A stretch of DNA of 59,705 bases from Candidatus Thalassarchaeum betae (GCA_003193925.1 PSPG01000010.1:1-59705), one strand, 5' to 3'. Numbered from the stretch's first letter, positions 38,966 to 48,710 are shown. The notes: generated from the sequence alone by a model not told the origin. Made by a program: numbers and translations.

Positions 38966-41086
38966 ATGGAACCACTGATGGGACTCGTCCTCTTGGTTTC
39001 GATAATCGTCTGCGCGTATCTAGCGTGGAACATCGGTGCCAACGATGTTGCGAATGCGATGGGGACTTCTGTCGGCTCTCGCGCTCTGACGCTCAAGCAA
39101 GCAGTAATCGTCGCTGCCATCTTCGAGTTCATAGGCGCTTTCTTCGCTGGTGATGCGGTCACAGACACTGTACGCAAGGGAATCCTGTCAGTTGACTTCG
39201 ATACCGTCACCGTTGGCTTCGCCAACGATCTGATGTATGCTTTCATCGCGGCCATGATGGCAGCCGCTGTCTGGCTTACGGTAGCCACGAGGTACGGCCT
39301 TCCAGTATCGACCACACACAGCATCATCGGTGGCATTATCGGCGTCGGGCTGGTCATGGAGGTCCAGTACGGTACCTCCCTGATTGACTGGGAGGTCGTC
39401 GAGAAGGTCGCCATCTCATGGGTTGTCAGCCCACTGATGGGAGGTTTGTTCGCATTCTTCACTTTCTGGGTAATCAGAGAGACCATTCTCGATGCCGCTG
39501 ACCCAGAGGCGCGCTCGCGCTGGGTGGCACCGATACTCGCCATCCCGACATTCTTCGTGCTTACTATCGCACTGCAGTTCAAGGCCCTGAAGGGGTTCTT
39601 CGCCAAGGCCCAGAGCAATGGCTGGATCGAAAACAAGTCCGACTGGCTGCCGGTCACGGAGAACGGAGTCTGGGACCCTCTAGCGGAGAACGCCTGGTTC
39701 CCCATCAACAGCCTCATCCTAGCCTGCGTCGTCGCCACAATCGCCGCAGCGGTCCTGGCTTACGTCCTGAGGAACTACGATTTCAAGGGCGAGGAGGACG
39801 GCTTCCACGGAGTCGAGAGGATCTTTGTCTGGTTGCAAGTCATCGCTGCCGCTTATGTCGCCTTCGCCCACGGTGCCAATGACCGGTCCAACGCAATCGG
39901 CCCTATGGCGACCGTCTACCAGGTTCTCTCAAGCGAGGGGGGGGAACTCGCAGCCACGGCCGATGTACCGACCTGGCTGGTATTGCTCGGAAGCGCTGGT
40001 ATCGCAATCGGTGTGATGACTTGGGGGTGGAGAGTGATGGAGACCATTGGAAGCAAGATCACCGACATCACCCCGACCCGTGGCTTCGCCGCTACGTTCG
40101 GTGCGGCGACGACTGTCCTCATCTTCTCCATGCCATTCCTTGCGATTCCCGTTTCCACCACGCACACACTCGTGGGTGGCGTAGTGGGTGTTGGGCTGGC
40201 GGGAGGTGCGAAGGCCGTCGACTTCAGGGTCTTCGGGAAGATCGTCGCGTCATGGCTGGCAAGCATTCCGGCCGCAGGATTCGGTTCGATAGTGATCTAC
40301 GTAGCCGCCGGCTCCGATCCGATCAATATGCTCATCGTCATACCCATCGCACTCGCCGCGGTAGCCTATGTAATCTGGTCAACTCGCGACAGCGAGGTGT
40401 ACGTAGACGAGGCGCTGGCGGATGCGGGTGGGGCAGAAATCGTGGGGCCGACATACTTCGAACTCTTCCACACCCACGCTGAGGTTGTCGAGGAGACAGT
40501 CAACCACATGCTCCTCGCTGTGCGCTGCGCTGCTGATGGCAAGGATACAAGCGAGGCCATCGAGGCGACTATCTCGGCTGAGTTGAGGGCTGACCATGTG
40601 AAGAACGAGCTGCGGCGAAAGGTTGGTTCGGGCAAGTGGAACCTGCTGATGAGGTCCGATGACTTCTACCACATGCTGGCTCGCCAGGACCGCATCGCCG
40701 ACTATGCTCAGAATGTTGCCGAACAACTGTCGTTCAGACCGCTCTACGACAATGCGGAGGCCAGGGCCATGCTCAAGGAGATGGCCGAAGCGGTCGCCAA
40801 GACCGCTGCCGTGTATGAGGATACAGTCGAGGCGCTGCGTGACCTCACGCTCTCTGGCTTCACCAAGACTGGTCGGGAGAAGCTAGGTGACCTGATTGAC
40901 GATGTCAACCTCGCAGAGCACGAGGCTGACCTGGTCGAGAGCCGGGCCGCAGGATTCGTGTTCAGCACTGGCGAGGACGACCCGTTGGCTGCTGTCCATA
41001 TGTACCGAGTTCTGCAGCGTCTGGACGATGTGGCCAACGCCTGCGAGACCGCCGCGAACGCCTTCCTGCCGATCGTGTACAACTGA
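38966..41086 (+). CDS. PiT-family phosphate transporter fused to a PhoU-like (DUF47) domain
   Basis: The 706-residue protein contains two PiT repeats: WNIGANDVANAMGTSVGSRAL with GLPVSTTHSIIGGIIGVG in the first half and AHGANDRSNAIGPMATV with AIPVSTTHTLVGGVVGVG in the second. The last 220 or so residues (from about 490, TYFELFHTHAEVVEETVNHML) are helical and match DUF47/PhoU-like proteins, which are normally separate and regulate Pit. The fusion should give a phosphate importer with its regulatory domain attached. About ten or more transmembrane helices. A palindrome at the promoter suggests transcriptional control. The PAP2-type gene is convergent and abuts it. Confidence 0.88.
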   Translation: MEPLMGLVLLVSIIVCAYLAWNIGANDVANAMGTSVGSRALTLKQAVIVAAIFEFIGAFFAGDAVTDTVRKGILSVDFDTVTVGFANDLMYAFIAAMMAAAVWLTVATRYGLPVSTTHSIIGGIIGVGLVMEVQYGTSLIDWEVVEKVAISWVVSPLMGGLFAFFTFWVIRETILDAADPEARSRWVAPILAIPTFFVLTIALQFKALKGFFAKAQSNGWIENKSDWLPVTENGVWDPLAENAWFPINSLILACVVATIAAAVLAYVLRNYDFKGEEDGFHGVERIFVWLQVIAAAYVAFAHGANDRSNAIGPMATVYQVLSSEGGELAATADVPTWLVLLGSAGIAIGVMTWGWRVMETIGSKITDITPTRGFAATFGAATTVLIFSMPFLAIPVSTTHTLVGGVVGVGLAGGAKAVDFRVFGKIVASWLASIPAAGFGSIVIYVAAGSDPINMLIVIPIALAAVAYVIWSTRDSEVYVDEALADAGGAEIVGPTYFELFHTHAEVVEETVNHMLLAVRCAADGKDTSEAIEATISAELRADHVKNELRRKVGSGKWNLLMRSDDFYHMLARQDRIADYAQNVAEQLSFRPLYDNAEARAMLKEMAEAVAKTAAVYEDTVEALRDLTLSGFTKTGREKLGDLIDDVNLAEHEADLVESRAAGFVFSTGEDDPLAAVHMYRVLQRLDDVANACETAANAFLPIVYN

Positions 41087-41872
41087 TCAGGTCCAGCCGG
41101 CGTCCTCGGCGACCTGCCCGCCACCATCGCTCGCGACCAGTTCGAGCGCGGGCTGGAACAGCCTCCAAGCTACCATACCAACAGCGAGCCCGGTCACCAG
41201 ATCGAACAGGTAGTGCTGCTTGGTCGTCAGGATGCTGATGCACAGCAGGGCGTACTCGACCCACAGCAGGACGACGAAGGCCCTGGCCAGCGGCTTGCCC
41301 TCATGCTCGCGTGAGAGCCAGTGAGTCATCAGCCTCGCGAGGATGTACGAGTGCACGATGTGGAGGCTGGGCCATGCGTTCCACGGGTTGTCCGAGAAGT
41401 GGATGAACCCGAACAGGGAGGACTCCAAATCGGTCAGCGAGTCCAAGTCCAACTGGTCCCTGAGGTCGATCTCGGCAGGGAAGACGAGGAAGAAGAAGGA
41501 GCAGAACAGAGTCGCGAGAATCAGCGTCTGCATAGCGAGGACGAGCTCTGCGCGTCCCCTGTCGTGCCTCGGGCTGACCACGAGTGTGGCGGGGTAGAAC
41601 AGGTAGAGCGCGGCATAGGGGATGATCATCCAGTTAATCACTGGTATCTCGCGGTCGAGCCACATCTCGGGGTCCCACACGGTGCCGAGGTAGTGCGCGG
41701 CGATGTTGTTCGAGGCGAAATATGGAACTGCGACGAAGAGCAGGCCCAAAAGGAAGATCTCGAATCTGAACCAATGTCCATTGAGTAACTCCCTTCTGGA
41801 CCAAGTCGACCTCCAGAAGCCCCTCCAAGGCAGGACTAATCTGTGATGCAGGTCGGACTGCCCCCAATCCAT
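41087..41872 (-). CDS. PAP2-superfamily membrane phosphatase or phosphotransferase
   Basis: The protein (261 residues from the ATG at 41872) is multi-pass and has the PAP2-like motifs AWPSLHIVHSYIL and the later KQHYLFDLVTGLAVG, in which H and D match the third motif (SR-x5-H-x3-D is degenerate). Such proteins include phospholipid phosphatases and inositol-phosphoryl transferases of the AUR1 kind. The frame is open to 41929, but that extension overlaps the symporter gene, so the internal ATG is preferred. It abuts the convergent phosphate transporter gene, hinting at a link to phosphate recovery. Confidence 0.72.
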   Translation of the reverse strand: MDWGQSDLHHRLVLPWRGFWRSTWSRRELLNGHWFRFEIFLLGLLFVAVPYFASNNIAAHYLGTVWDPEMWLDREIPVINWMIIPYAALYLFYPATLVVSPRHDRGRAELVLAMQTLILATLFCSFFFLVFPAEIDLRDQLDLDSLTDLESSLFGFIHFSDNPWNAWPSLHIVHSYILARLMTHWLSREHEGKPLARAFVVLLWVEYALLCISILTTKQHYLFDLVTGLAVGMVAWRLFQPALELVASDGGGQVAEDAGWT

Positions 41873-41903
41873 ATAGGGTGCCCATGCGAGTCCGGCAAAT
41901 GAA

Positions 41904-43328
41904 TCACACGACTTCGTCGGGCATCGCATACGAGCCTGCCACCGTCACCACGGCAGAGCCGATTACCGCTGAGAGGAACACCTCGAGGTTTGCCAGGCCC
42001 CACTCGTTTGTCGGTGAGGTCAGGTAGCCGATGCCGGTGGCTAAGTCGGCTGTCGCGGCTCCGTAAGCCACTACAGACAGGAGTCCTGCCACGGCTCCGA
42101 GCAGAGCCCCCTTGGAGGAGACCTTGTCCCAGAGAGTCAGCAGCACCGGAGCGACTGTTGCTGCGGCGAGTAGGTCTGCGAAGAGGAAAATCTCGAACAC
42201 GCTCAGAGCGTCGATCGTGGTCGCCAGATAGATTGCTATGGGTATCATCGCTATGGTGGCGATTCGTGCTTGACCGAGCTGCATCGAGCCGTTAGCGATG
42301 TCTCGTGAGATGGAGGCGACCACAGCGTTCTGCAGGGTATCAGTGCTCGAGCAGACGAGCGCGACTGCGAGAACGATGAAAGCGGCGATTAGCAGGATTC
42401 CAGCGTCCTCGATTAGGTAGAAGAAGGCTGCAGATGGGTCTCCCACGGCTCCCTGGCCCGCCACCACTGTGCCGAGCACACCCATAACGAAGACGAGAGG
42501 TAGGGCGAGGCCGGCCGCAAGGAAGGCCCCCTTCCTCAGGGCCTCGTCGCTCTCCGAGGCCCACGCACGCTGCCAGTTGCCCTGAGAGAACATCTCGGCC
42601 GCGGTTATAGCCACCACCAGAGCGAGTCCGGATCTGAACGAGTCCATGTACGACATGCTACCGATTGACCACTCGTCCTCGGGGTTGTACGCCTTGGCGT
42701 CCTCGATGAGAGTTCCGAAATCGGCACCGAACAGAATCAGCAGCAGCGCGATGACGAGCCATAGTATCATCCAGGCTTGCCAGCGATCCGTCTGCAGGGA
42801 TGCCGGCAGCCCGCCATACGCGGTGTATGCAGCCGTCACCGCTGCGACGGCGACCATTGGAACCAGAGGGTCCATGCCAGCGAGGGTGTCCATCGCCTTG
42901 CCGATTGCGGTGAACTCGGCGAACAGGAAGGTGAACATATAGAGCACCGAGATCAAGCCGACGTAGACCTGCATGGGGCGGCCCAGTCTCATGCTGACGT
43001 AGTCGGCCAGCGTGACACCGTAGGGCAGGCGCTCGCGGATCATCGGCCCGACGTAGGCCAGCAGCATGAAGGGGGTCGCGGAGGAGAGCGCGTAACCAAC
43101 GACGTCCCAGAAGCCGCCATAGTAGCCGACCTCAGAGGGTCCGAACAGTATCCAGATTCCCATGCCCGATGCGAACAGGCTCAGTCCGATTTGCAGCCAG
43201 CTCTGACTGCCTCGCGCGCTCAGGTAAGTGTCCGAGTCCATCTCGCGCTCGGCCGCAGCAGTGTAGCCGACGTAGCCGAAGAACCCAAGGGTCCCCAGAA
43301 GCAGGACGTAGGAGATCAATGGGTCCAT
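41904..43328 (-). CDS. Sodium:solute symporter (SSS family), possibly proline
   Basis: The 474-residue protein has about 13 hydrophobic helices and SSS features (an N-terminal GTLGFFGYVGYTAAAERE, LSLFASGMGIWILFGPSEVG, TAAEMFSQGNWQRAWASESD and FIVLAVALVCSSTDTLQNAV). It should import an organic solute with Na+. The ATG overlaps the stop of the P5C dehydrogenase gene by 1 bp (TGATG), so the two are coupled. That neighbour makes proline a likely substrate. Confidence 0.82.
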   Translation of the reverse strand: MDPLISYVLLLGTLGFFGYVGYTAAAEREMDSDTYLSARGSQSWLQIGLSLFASGMGIWILFGPSEVGYYGGFWDVVGYALSSATPFMLLAYVGPMIRERLPYGVTLADYVSMRLGRPMQVYVGLISVLYMFTFLFAEFTAIGKAMDTLAGMDPLVPMVAVAAVTAAYTAYGGLPASLQTDRWQAWMILWLVIALLLILFGADFGTLIEDAKAYNPEDEWSIGSMSYMDSFRSGLALVVAITAAEMFSQGNWQRAWASESDEALRKGAFLAAGLALPLVFVMGVLGTVVAGQGAVGDPSAAFFYLIEDAGILLIAAFIVLAVALVCSSTDTLQNAVVASISRDIANGSMQLGQARIATIAMIPIAIYLATTIDALSVFEIFLFADLLAAATVAPVLLTLWDKVSSKGALLGAVAGLLSVVAYGAATADLATGIGYLTSPTNEWGLANLEVFLSAVIGSAVVTVAGSYAMPDEVV

Positions 43329-44947
43329 CAGTCACCACCCATGAACGGATAGGTCCAGTCCTGAGGTATGTCCAACGTCCTCTTCACAGTCCTCGGTGAG
43401 ATCCAGCGAAGCAGGTTAAGGGGGCTACCGGCCTTGTCGTTGGTACCGCTGGCCCGCGCCCCGCCGAACGGCTGCTGAGCGACGACGGCCCCTGTCGGCT
43501 TGTCGTTGATGTAGAAGTTCCCGGCAGTGAAGCGAAGCGCGTCGAGGGCCTTCTGGATGTTCGCCTCGTCGCTGGCGAAGATGGAACCGGTGAGGGCGTA
43601 CGGGGAAGCCTCGTCGCACAGCGCGAGGACCTCCTCGAACTCACCGTCCTCGTAGACGTAGACGGTGAGCACTGGCCCGAATATCTCCTCGACCATCGAC
43701 TCGGAAGTGGGGTTGGTCGTTACTATGATGGTGGGCTCGATGAACCAGCCGGTGCTGTCATCGGACCCACCGCCGACGATGACCTCGCAGCAGTCACGGT
43801 CCCTGGCCCGTTCGATGTAGCCGGTGATCTTACGATAGGCGCGCTCGTCGATGACAGCGGTCACGAAGTTCGTGAAGTCGCGCGCATCGCCCATCTTGAT
43901 CTTGCCAATCTCGGCGCACAGATCGCTTGAGATGGCATCCCAGACCGAGCTCGGGATGTAGGCCCGGCTCGCAGCCGAGCACTTCTGGCCCTGGTACTCG
44001 AAGGAGCCGCGCAGCAGCGCGACCAGAAGCCCCTGCCGGTCGCAGTCCGGGTGAGCGACGACGAAGTCCTTTCCTCCGGTCTCACCCACTATACGCGGGT
44101 ACGAGCGCAGGTTGGGCAGTGCTATGCCGATCTCCTGCCACAGCCCCTGGAAGGTGGAGGTGGAGCCGGTGAAGTGCAGGCCGGCGAAGTCTGGGTTGGC
44201 GAGGGCGATCTCGGTGATCCCGGCGCCCGAGCCGGGCAGGAAGTTGATGACGCCGGCAGGCAAGCCGGCCTCCATCATCAGCCGCATCAGCATGTAGTTC
44301 GAGTGGTACGAGTTGCGGCTGGGCTTCCACACGCAGGTGCAGCCGACTATCGCGGGCGCGCTGGGCAGGTTGCCTGCAATGCTCGTGAAGTTGAACGGGG
44401 TGATGGCGAGGACGAAGCCCTCGAGCGGGCGGATCTCAGTCGAGTTCTCGACGCCGCTCGGCGATATCAGAGGCTGGAAGTCGTCGTGGAGGCCGCGCGC
44501 GTAGTGGCAGTTGAAGCGCCAGAAGTCGATGAGTTCGCAGGTTGCGTCTATCTCCGCCTGGAACGCCGTCTTCGACTGGTTCAGCATGGTGGAGGCATTC
44601 ACCCTCATGCGCCAGTCGCCTGCCAGCAGGTCGGCGCAGCGCTCGAAGACCGCACACCGACCCTCGAGCCCGAGGTCGACCCAGTCGGCCTGGGCGGAGA
44701 CCGCGGCCGCGCAAGCGGCCTCCATCTCCTCCCTGCCCGCTAGGTGGACGTTGGCGAGGACGTGGCCGTGGTCGTGCGGGATGACTTGGGTGGTGGTCGT
44801 GCCGGTGTAGACCTCCTCGCCGTTGATGATGCAGGGTATCTGGACGACCTCGGACATCTGGCGGTCCATCTCGGCCTGCAGCAGCGCGCTCTCCTCGGAA
44901 CCGGGGGCGTAGCCTAGAATCGGTTCGTTGCTCGGGTGCCCTGCCAC
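43328..44947 (-). CDS. pruA: 1-pyrroline-5-carboxylate dehydrogenase (L-glutamate gamma-semialdehyde dehydrogenase)
   Basis: The 539-residue aldehyde dehydrogenase has FTGSTSTFQGLWQ, the general base in VGETGGKDF, the catalytic Cys in YQGQKCSAASRAYIP, and NDKPTGAVVAQQPFGGARASGTN, which resembles the P5CDH group. It oxidises glutamate semialdehyde to glutamate with NAD+, the second step of proline breakdown. No proline dehydrogenase is in this window. The downstream SSS symporter starts at its stop codon. Confidence 0.9.
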   Translation of the reverse strand: MAGHPSNEPILGYAPGSEESALLQAEMDRQMSEVVQIPCIINGEEVYTGTTTTQVIPHDHGHVLANVHLAGREEMEAACAAAVSAQADWVDLGLEGRCAVFERCADLLAGDWRMRVNASTMLNQSKTAFQAEIDATCELIDFWRFNCHYARGLHDDFQPLISPSGVENSTEIRPLEGFVLAITPFNFTSIAGNLPSAPAIVGCTCVWKPSRNSYHSNYMLMRLMMEAGLPAGVINFLPGSGAGITEIALANPDFAGLHFTGSTSTFQGLWQEIGIALPNLRSYPRIVGETGGKDFVVAHPDCDRQGLLVALLRGSFEYQGQKCSAASRAYIPSSVWDAISSDLCAEIGKIKMGDARDFTNFVTAVIDERAYRKITGYIERARDRDCCEVIVGGGSDDSTGWFIEPTIIVTTNPTSESMVEEIFGPVLTVYVYEDGEFEEVLALCDEASPYALTGSIFASDEANIQKALDALRFTAGNFYINDKPTGAVVAQQPFGGARASGTNDKAGSPLNLLRWISPRTVKRTLDIPQDWTYPFMGGD

Positions 44948-44996
44948 GCCTTTTCGAGAGGGGGCACAACTAACATTGTTGCGTTGGGTGAATCAC

Positions 44997-45284
44997 TCAG
45001 GTCCACTCGGTAGGTTCGTCCTTCTTGGCCTTCTTCCAAGCACGGTAACAAGCCTTGCATACCGTGACTCTGCGCGAGTCCTTGTTGAGCCCCGACTCGC
45101 CCCAGACCTCGGCGGCCCTGTCGAAGGCCAGCTTGCGACCTCCGATATTCTTGTCGGCCCAGTTGTCACAGCCGGCGACGTCGCACTTGGTCTCGCCGAC
45201 GAACTCCTCGGCCGCCTTCTCCTCGGGGCCTGCCGCTGCTGCCGCGGTCTGGCGCCTCTTGCGGGCATTGGACTTGAATCCCAT
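44997..45284 (-). CDS. Small zinc-binding protein, unknown function
   Basis: The 95-residue protein has a basic N-terminus (MGFKSNARKRRQ) with an Ala-rich stretch, then a likely four-Cys zinc site: CDVAGC (C-x4-C) and, about 45 residues later, CKAC (C-x2-C), with a basic end (YRAWKKAKKDEPTEWT). No family recognised. It lies 24 bp after the purA stop on the same strand and before pruA in direction of reading. Confidence 0.65.
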   Translation of the reverse strand: MGFKSNARKRRQTAAAAAGPEEKAAEEFVGETKCDVAGCDNWADKNIGGRKLAFDRAAEVWGESGLNKDSRRVTVCKACYRAWKKAKKDEPTEWT

Positions 45285-45308
45285 GACGGGCCGGCCAAAG
45301 TGACCCGA

Positions 45309-46655
45309 TTAGAAGGTTGCCTCGACAGAAGGAAGGTCGAACGGACCTCCCGTCTTGGCTATGGACGCCCGGCGGTCGGGGCCGACACCGATGCTTACCA
45401 CAGGCACTCCTGCTAGGTGCTCGATGCGAGCTATGTACTCCCTGATCACATCTGGCATGGCATCGAATCCGGTGCCCTCGGAGCTCGCCCTGTCTGCCAT
45501 GGCTACCCACTCCTCGTCGGACAGGGCAGGGAAGCCCGGGTGAGTCTCGTAGATCGGAGAGCAACGGGCCAGATCCTCGCTCGTAGTCGGCATGACGTGC
45601 AGCGTCCTGCCGTCCATCTCGTAGCCGACGCATATCTTGAGCTCGTCCAAGCCCCCTAGGACGTCCAGCTTGGTGATGACCAGCCCCGTGTACCCGTTGA
45701 TCCGGTTGCTCTCGCGCAGGGCGACCATGTCGAGCCACCCGGTGCGCCTGGGCCGACCGGTGGTGGTGCCGTATTCGTTGCCTATCTGCGCCATGTGCAT
45801 GCCCGGACCCTCGTCGAGAGAGAGTTCGGAGGGGAAGGGTCCGTTGCCAACGCGCGTTGTGTACGCCTTCGAGATGCCGAAGCACTGGTCGACGTGTCCC
45901 GGGTGGATGCCGGCTCCGTGGGTCGCGTTGGCCCTGCTGGTGACTGAGGAGGTGACGAAGGGGTAGGTTCCATGGTCGATATCGAGCATGGCTCCTTGTG
46001 CCCCCTCGAGCAGGACCCTCTCGCCGTTCCTCAGAGCGAGGTCGACCATCAGCCCAGTGGGCTTGATCGCCTCGGAGAACCTGTTGAGTATCCACTGCAG
46101 ATCTGCCTGCAGAGCGTCAGGCTCGATGCTCTGCTCGACCCCCACGGTCGCCAGCTGCTTGCTCATGCGCTCGGAAGCGGCTTGGACCGCCTCGGCGTCG
46201 TCAACGATGTTAGCGAGATCCGCGAACCTGATTCCGACCCTCTCGATGCGGTCGCGGTAGGTCGGACCGATTCCACGGCCCGTGGTCCCGACGAGCTTGT
46301 CGGCACCGTCGTACAGCCTGTGGAAGGGTAGGATAATCGAGGCCCGCTCGCTGATGAACAAGCGCTTGCCCTCCGGCCTCTCGCCAGTGAGTGCATGCCA
46401 CGTGTCGAGCTCCTCCTCGAGCACCCATGGGTCAATCACCATGCCGTCGCCGAGGACGAGGTTGCAGTGCTCGTAGGACACTCCTGAGGGTATCTGGTGT
46501 AGTTTGAGCGTGGTCTCGCCGAGGACGATGGTGTGACCGGCATTGCTGCCGCCTTGGAAGCGAACAGCCCAGGTGGAATGGCTGGCCAGCTGGTCTATGG
46601 CCTTGCCCTTGCCCTCGTCACCCCACTGGGCTCCAAGCACGACGCTGGCAGGCAC
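45309..46655 (-). CDS. purA: Adenylosuccinate synthetase
   Basis: The 448-residue enzyme begins VVLGAQWGDEGKGKAIDQL, the family P-loop with the catalytic Asp, followed by GSNAGHTIVLG (catalytic His), TTGRGIGPTY, and EGAQGAMLDIDHGTYPFVTSS. It joins IMP and aspartate to adenylosuccinate using GTP. Expected length. It is divergent from the L40e gene. Confidence 0.96.
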   Translation of the reverse strand: MPASVVLGAQWGDEGKGKAIDQLASHSTWAVRFQGGSNAGHTIVLGETTLKLHQIPSGVSYEHCNLVLGDGMVIDPWVLEEELDTWHALTGERPEGKRLFISERASIILPFHRLYDGADKLVGTTGRGIGPTYRDRIERVGIRFADLANIVDDAEAVQAASERMSKQLATVGVEQSIEPDALQADLQWILNRFSEAIKPTGLMVDLALRNGERVLLEGAQGAMLDIDHGTYPFVTSSVTSRANATHGAGIHPGHVDQCFGISKAYTTRVGNGPFPSELSLDEGPGMHMAQIGNEYGTTTGRPRRTGWLDMVALRESNRINGYTGLVITKLDVLGGLDELKICVGYEMDGRTLHVMPTTSEDLARCSPIYETHPGFPALSDEEWVAMADRASSEGTGFDAMPDVIREYIARIEHLAGVPVVSIGVGPDRRASIAKTGGPFDLPSVEATF

Positions 46656-46770
46656 CGTAGCCTCGGGCAGTATGGAGAGTGGATGAATGCTTTGGCTAGA
46701 AGCAATCCGGTTTTCCAGCGATTTCGCGGTGGGAAGCGATTATGAATGGTTGGCAGGTCGGCCGGTCTGC

Positions 46771-46926
46771 ATGGCTCAGAGGCACCCGGAGGCAGAGGCT
46801 CGATTGCTGAAGAAGTGGATTTGCATGCGCTGCTCGGCGACCCACAGGGGACGTAAGCCGAAGGTGTGCCGCAAGTGCGGATACACAGGCCTGCGGCACA
46901 AGGCCATCGAGCGCAGGAAGACATGA
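46771..46926 (+). CDS. rpl40e: Ribosomal protein L40e
   Basis: The 51-residue basic zinc protein has [20 protein letters not shown], the L40e ribbon, with the typical [17 protein letters not shown] start. The frame extends upstream but the extra residues are not homologous. A TTATGA TATA-like box lies 29 bp upstream. Its stop overlaps the LysE-family start (ATGA). Confidence 0.93.
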   Translation: MAQRHPEAEARLLKKWICMRCSATHRGRKPKVCRKCGYTGLRHKAIERRKT

Positions 46927-47543
46927 GCATGGGCATCGAGTCTGCGGGACTCGAAGGCTTCGCTCTGAGTCTCGGACTCATTCTGGCGCTGGGCCCTCAG
47001 AACGTGTTCGTGCTCAGACAGGGACTGCTTCACTCGCACGTCTTCGCCGTCTGCCTCGTCTGCTCTCTGGCCGATGCCACCCTGATTGCTGCCGGCGTCT
47101 TGGGCGTCGGCTCGGTCCTCTCGGGGATGGAGGACGCGGCGGTCTGGATTGCAGTCTTCGCAGCCGCCTTCCTAACCGGCTACGGATTGTTCCGTGTCAA
47201 ATCGGCGATGGACCCCGAGGGTATGGTCGCTGAAGGCGAGAGCGATAGCGAACTCGGGCCGACCATAGCCGCTGCACTCGCCTTCACTTTCCTCAATCCG
47301 CATGTGTACCTCGACACCCTGCTGCTGATCGGCGGCGCCTCCAGCCGCTATCTGGGGGATGAGCGGCTGGCCTTCGGGATTGGGGCTGCCACGGCCTCCT
47401 TCGTGTTCTTCTTCTCGCTAGGCTACGGGGCAAAAATGCTCTCGCCGGTGCTGAACAATCCCAAGGCGTGGAGAGTCATTGACCTGGGGGTAGCCTGCAT
47501 CATGTTCGCAATCGCCGGTGCGATACTCGCGCCTCACGTTTGA
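46923..47543 (+). CDS. LysE-family amino-acid exporter
   Basis: The 206-residue protein has about six hydrophobic helices and the LysE/ArgO opening [21 protein letters not shown], plus [19 protein letters not shown]. Members export lysine, arginine or related amino acids. It is coupled to L40e by an ATGA overlap. The 3' end overlaps the convergent aminotransferase gene by 10 bp. Confidence 0.88.
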   Translation: MSMGIESAGLEGFALSLGLILALGPQNVFVLRQGLLHSHVFAVCLVCSLADATLIAAGVLGVGSVLSGMEDAAVWIAVFAAAFLTGYGLFRVKSAMDPEGMVAEGESDSELGPTIAAALAFTFLNPHVYLDTLLLIGGASSRYLGDERLAFGIGAATASFVFFFSLGYGAKMLSPVLNNPKAWRVIDLGVACIMFAIAGAILAPHV

Positions 47544-48661
47544 CCGAGTAGCTCGGCCAGTGCCTCGAACAGCATCTCGACGTCCTCAGCATCGTTGTCG
47601 ATATGAGGAGATACCCTGAGCAGACCCGCCCGGCTCGTAACCAGTATTCGATATTCGTCCCGCAGCCTCCGAGCTATTTCCTCACTGCTGGTGCCCTCAG
47701 GCAGTCGCAGACTCACTATGGCGCTGCGCTCGGCGTCCGAGAGGGGGGATACAACTCCGAGCCCGAGACTCGAGGCCCCCTCGACTACGATATCGGCGAG
47801 AGAGAGGTCGTGCCTCCATACCTCGTCCATGCCCCTCTCCACCAGTTCCTCTACCGCTGCGGCGAGGCCCAGAGCGGCACCGAAGTGGATGGTGGTGTAC
47901 TCGAACCGGCTAGCGTCATCGGGTAGCTCCAGTCGGTCGGCCCTCAAATCCCACAGGTCGGAGTGGCTGCGGAAGCCCAGCAACCCCGGCACCAAGTCGC
48001 CCCTCACCGAGGGCGAGATGTACCCGACTGCGGCACCAAAAGTGCCTCGGAGCCACTTGTACCCGGATGAGACCAGAGCATCAGCGCCTGTCGCCCGGGC
48101 GTCGATAGGCAGCATCCCCATAGACTGCGTTGCATCGACGATTAGCATCGCTCCGACAGAATGCGCTGCCTCGGCGAACCTAGACAGGTCATAGCGCTGG
48201 CCGTTGGAGTACTCGACGTGCGACAGGGAGACCACGGAGGTATCCTGGTCAATCAGTGCGAGTATCTCCCCGGGGTCTGTGTAGAAGTCCTCATCGTGGC
48301 CAGCGAGGCGGATTTCGGCCCCGCTCTCCTCAGCGACCCTGCGCCATGGGTAGACGGTGGACGGAAAGGAGGCGCGGGTAGAGACGATGTTGCTGTCACT
48401 GGGTGGAGAGATCGCCCATGCGAGCGAGCAGAGCAGCTCAGTCGCGCTCGAGCCGACGCACACATCCTCGATTCCGCATGACAGCATCCTCGCGGCGGCT
48501 CGGCGGAGGGGAATCATCACGTTCTTCTCGGCCTCGCCGTCGAATTCGGCAGCCCCCCCGCGCGCGAGCGCGTCGGACCACTCCGAGGCTATCCTGTGCG
48601 CGGCGGGGGATGTCGTAGCGACGTTTGCGTAGGACAGGTTGGTCCACGTATCTAGCGCCAC
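47534..48661 (-). CDS. Class V aminotransferase (cysteine desulfurase or isopenicillin N epimerase-like)
   Basis: The 375-residue PLP enzyme has CVGSSATELLCSLAWA, VSLSHVEYSNGQRYD, MLIVDATQSMGMLPID and the PLP lysine in SSGYKWLRGTFGAA, which place it in the class V family. True NifS/SufS enzymes carry a mobile catalytic Cys near the C-terminus; none is obvious here, so desulfurase function is doubtful. It ends in convergent overlap with the LysE gene. Confidence 0.78.
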   Translation of the reverse strand: MALDTWTNLSYANVATTSPAAHRIASEWSDALARGGAAEFDGEAEKNVMIPLRRAAARMLSCGIEDVCVGSSATELLCSLAWAISPPSDSNIVSTRASFPSTVYPWRRVAEESGAEIRLAGHDEDFYTDPGEILALIDQDTSVVSLSHVEYSNGQRYDLSRFAEAAHSVGAMLIVDATQSMGMLPIDARATGADALVSSGYKWLRGTFGAAVGYISPSVRGDLVPGLLGFRSHSDLWDLRADRLELPDDASRFEYTTIHFGAALGLAAAVEELVERGMDEVWRHDLSLADIVVEGASSLGLGVVSPLSDAERSAIVSLRLPEGTSSEEIARRLRDEYRILVTSRAGLLRVSPHIDNDAEDVEMLFEALAELLGQT

Positions 48662-48710
48662 AGTCGACCCCCTTCGGAGGCTGAACGACAGGAGTCCCGC
48701 ACTTCAAGGC

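Noticed and set aside
38746..39738. Minus-strand frame of 330 codons opposite the phosphate transporter
   Set aside because: Antisense to two recognised membrane protein genes; Ser/Thr/Ala-rich translation without motifs.
45166..46095. Minus-strand frame of 309 codons overlapping purA and the zinc protein gene
   Set aside because: Arg/His-rich out-of-frame shadow of purA, which has its full motif set in another frame.
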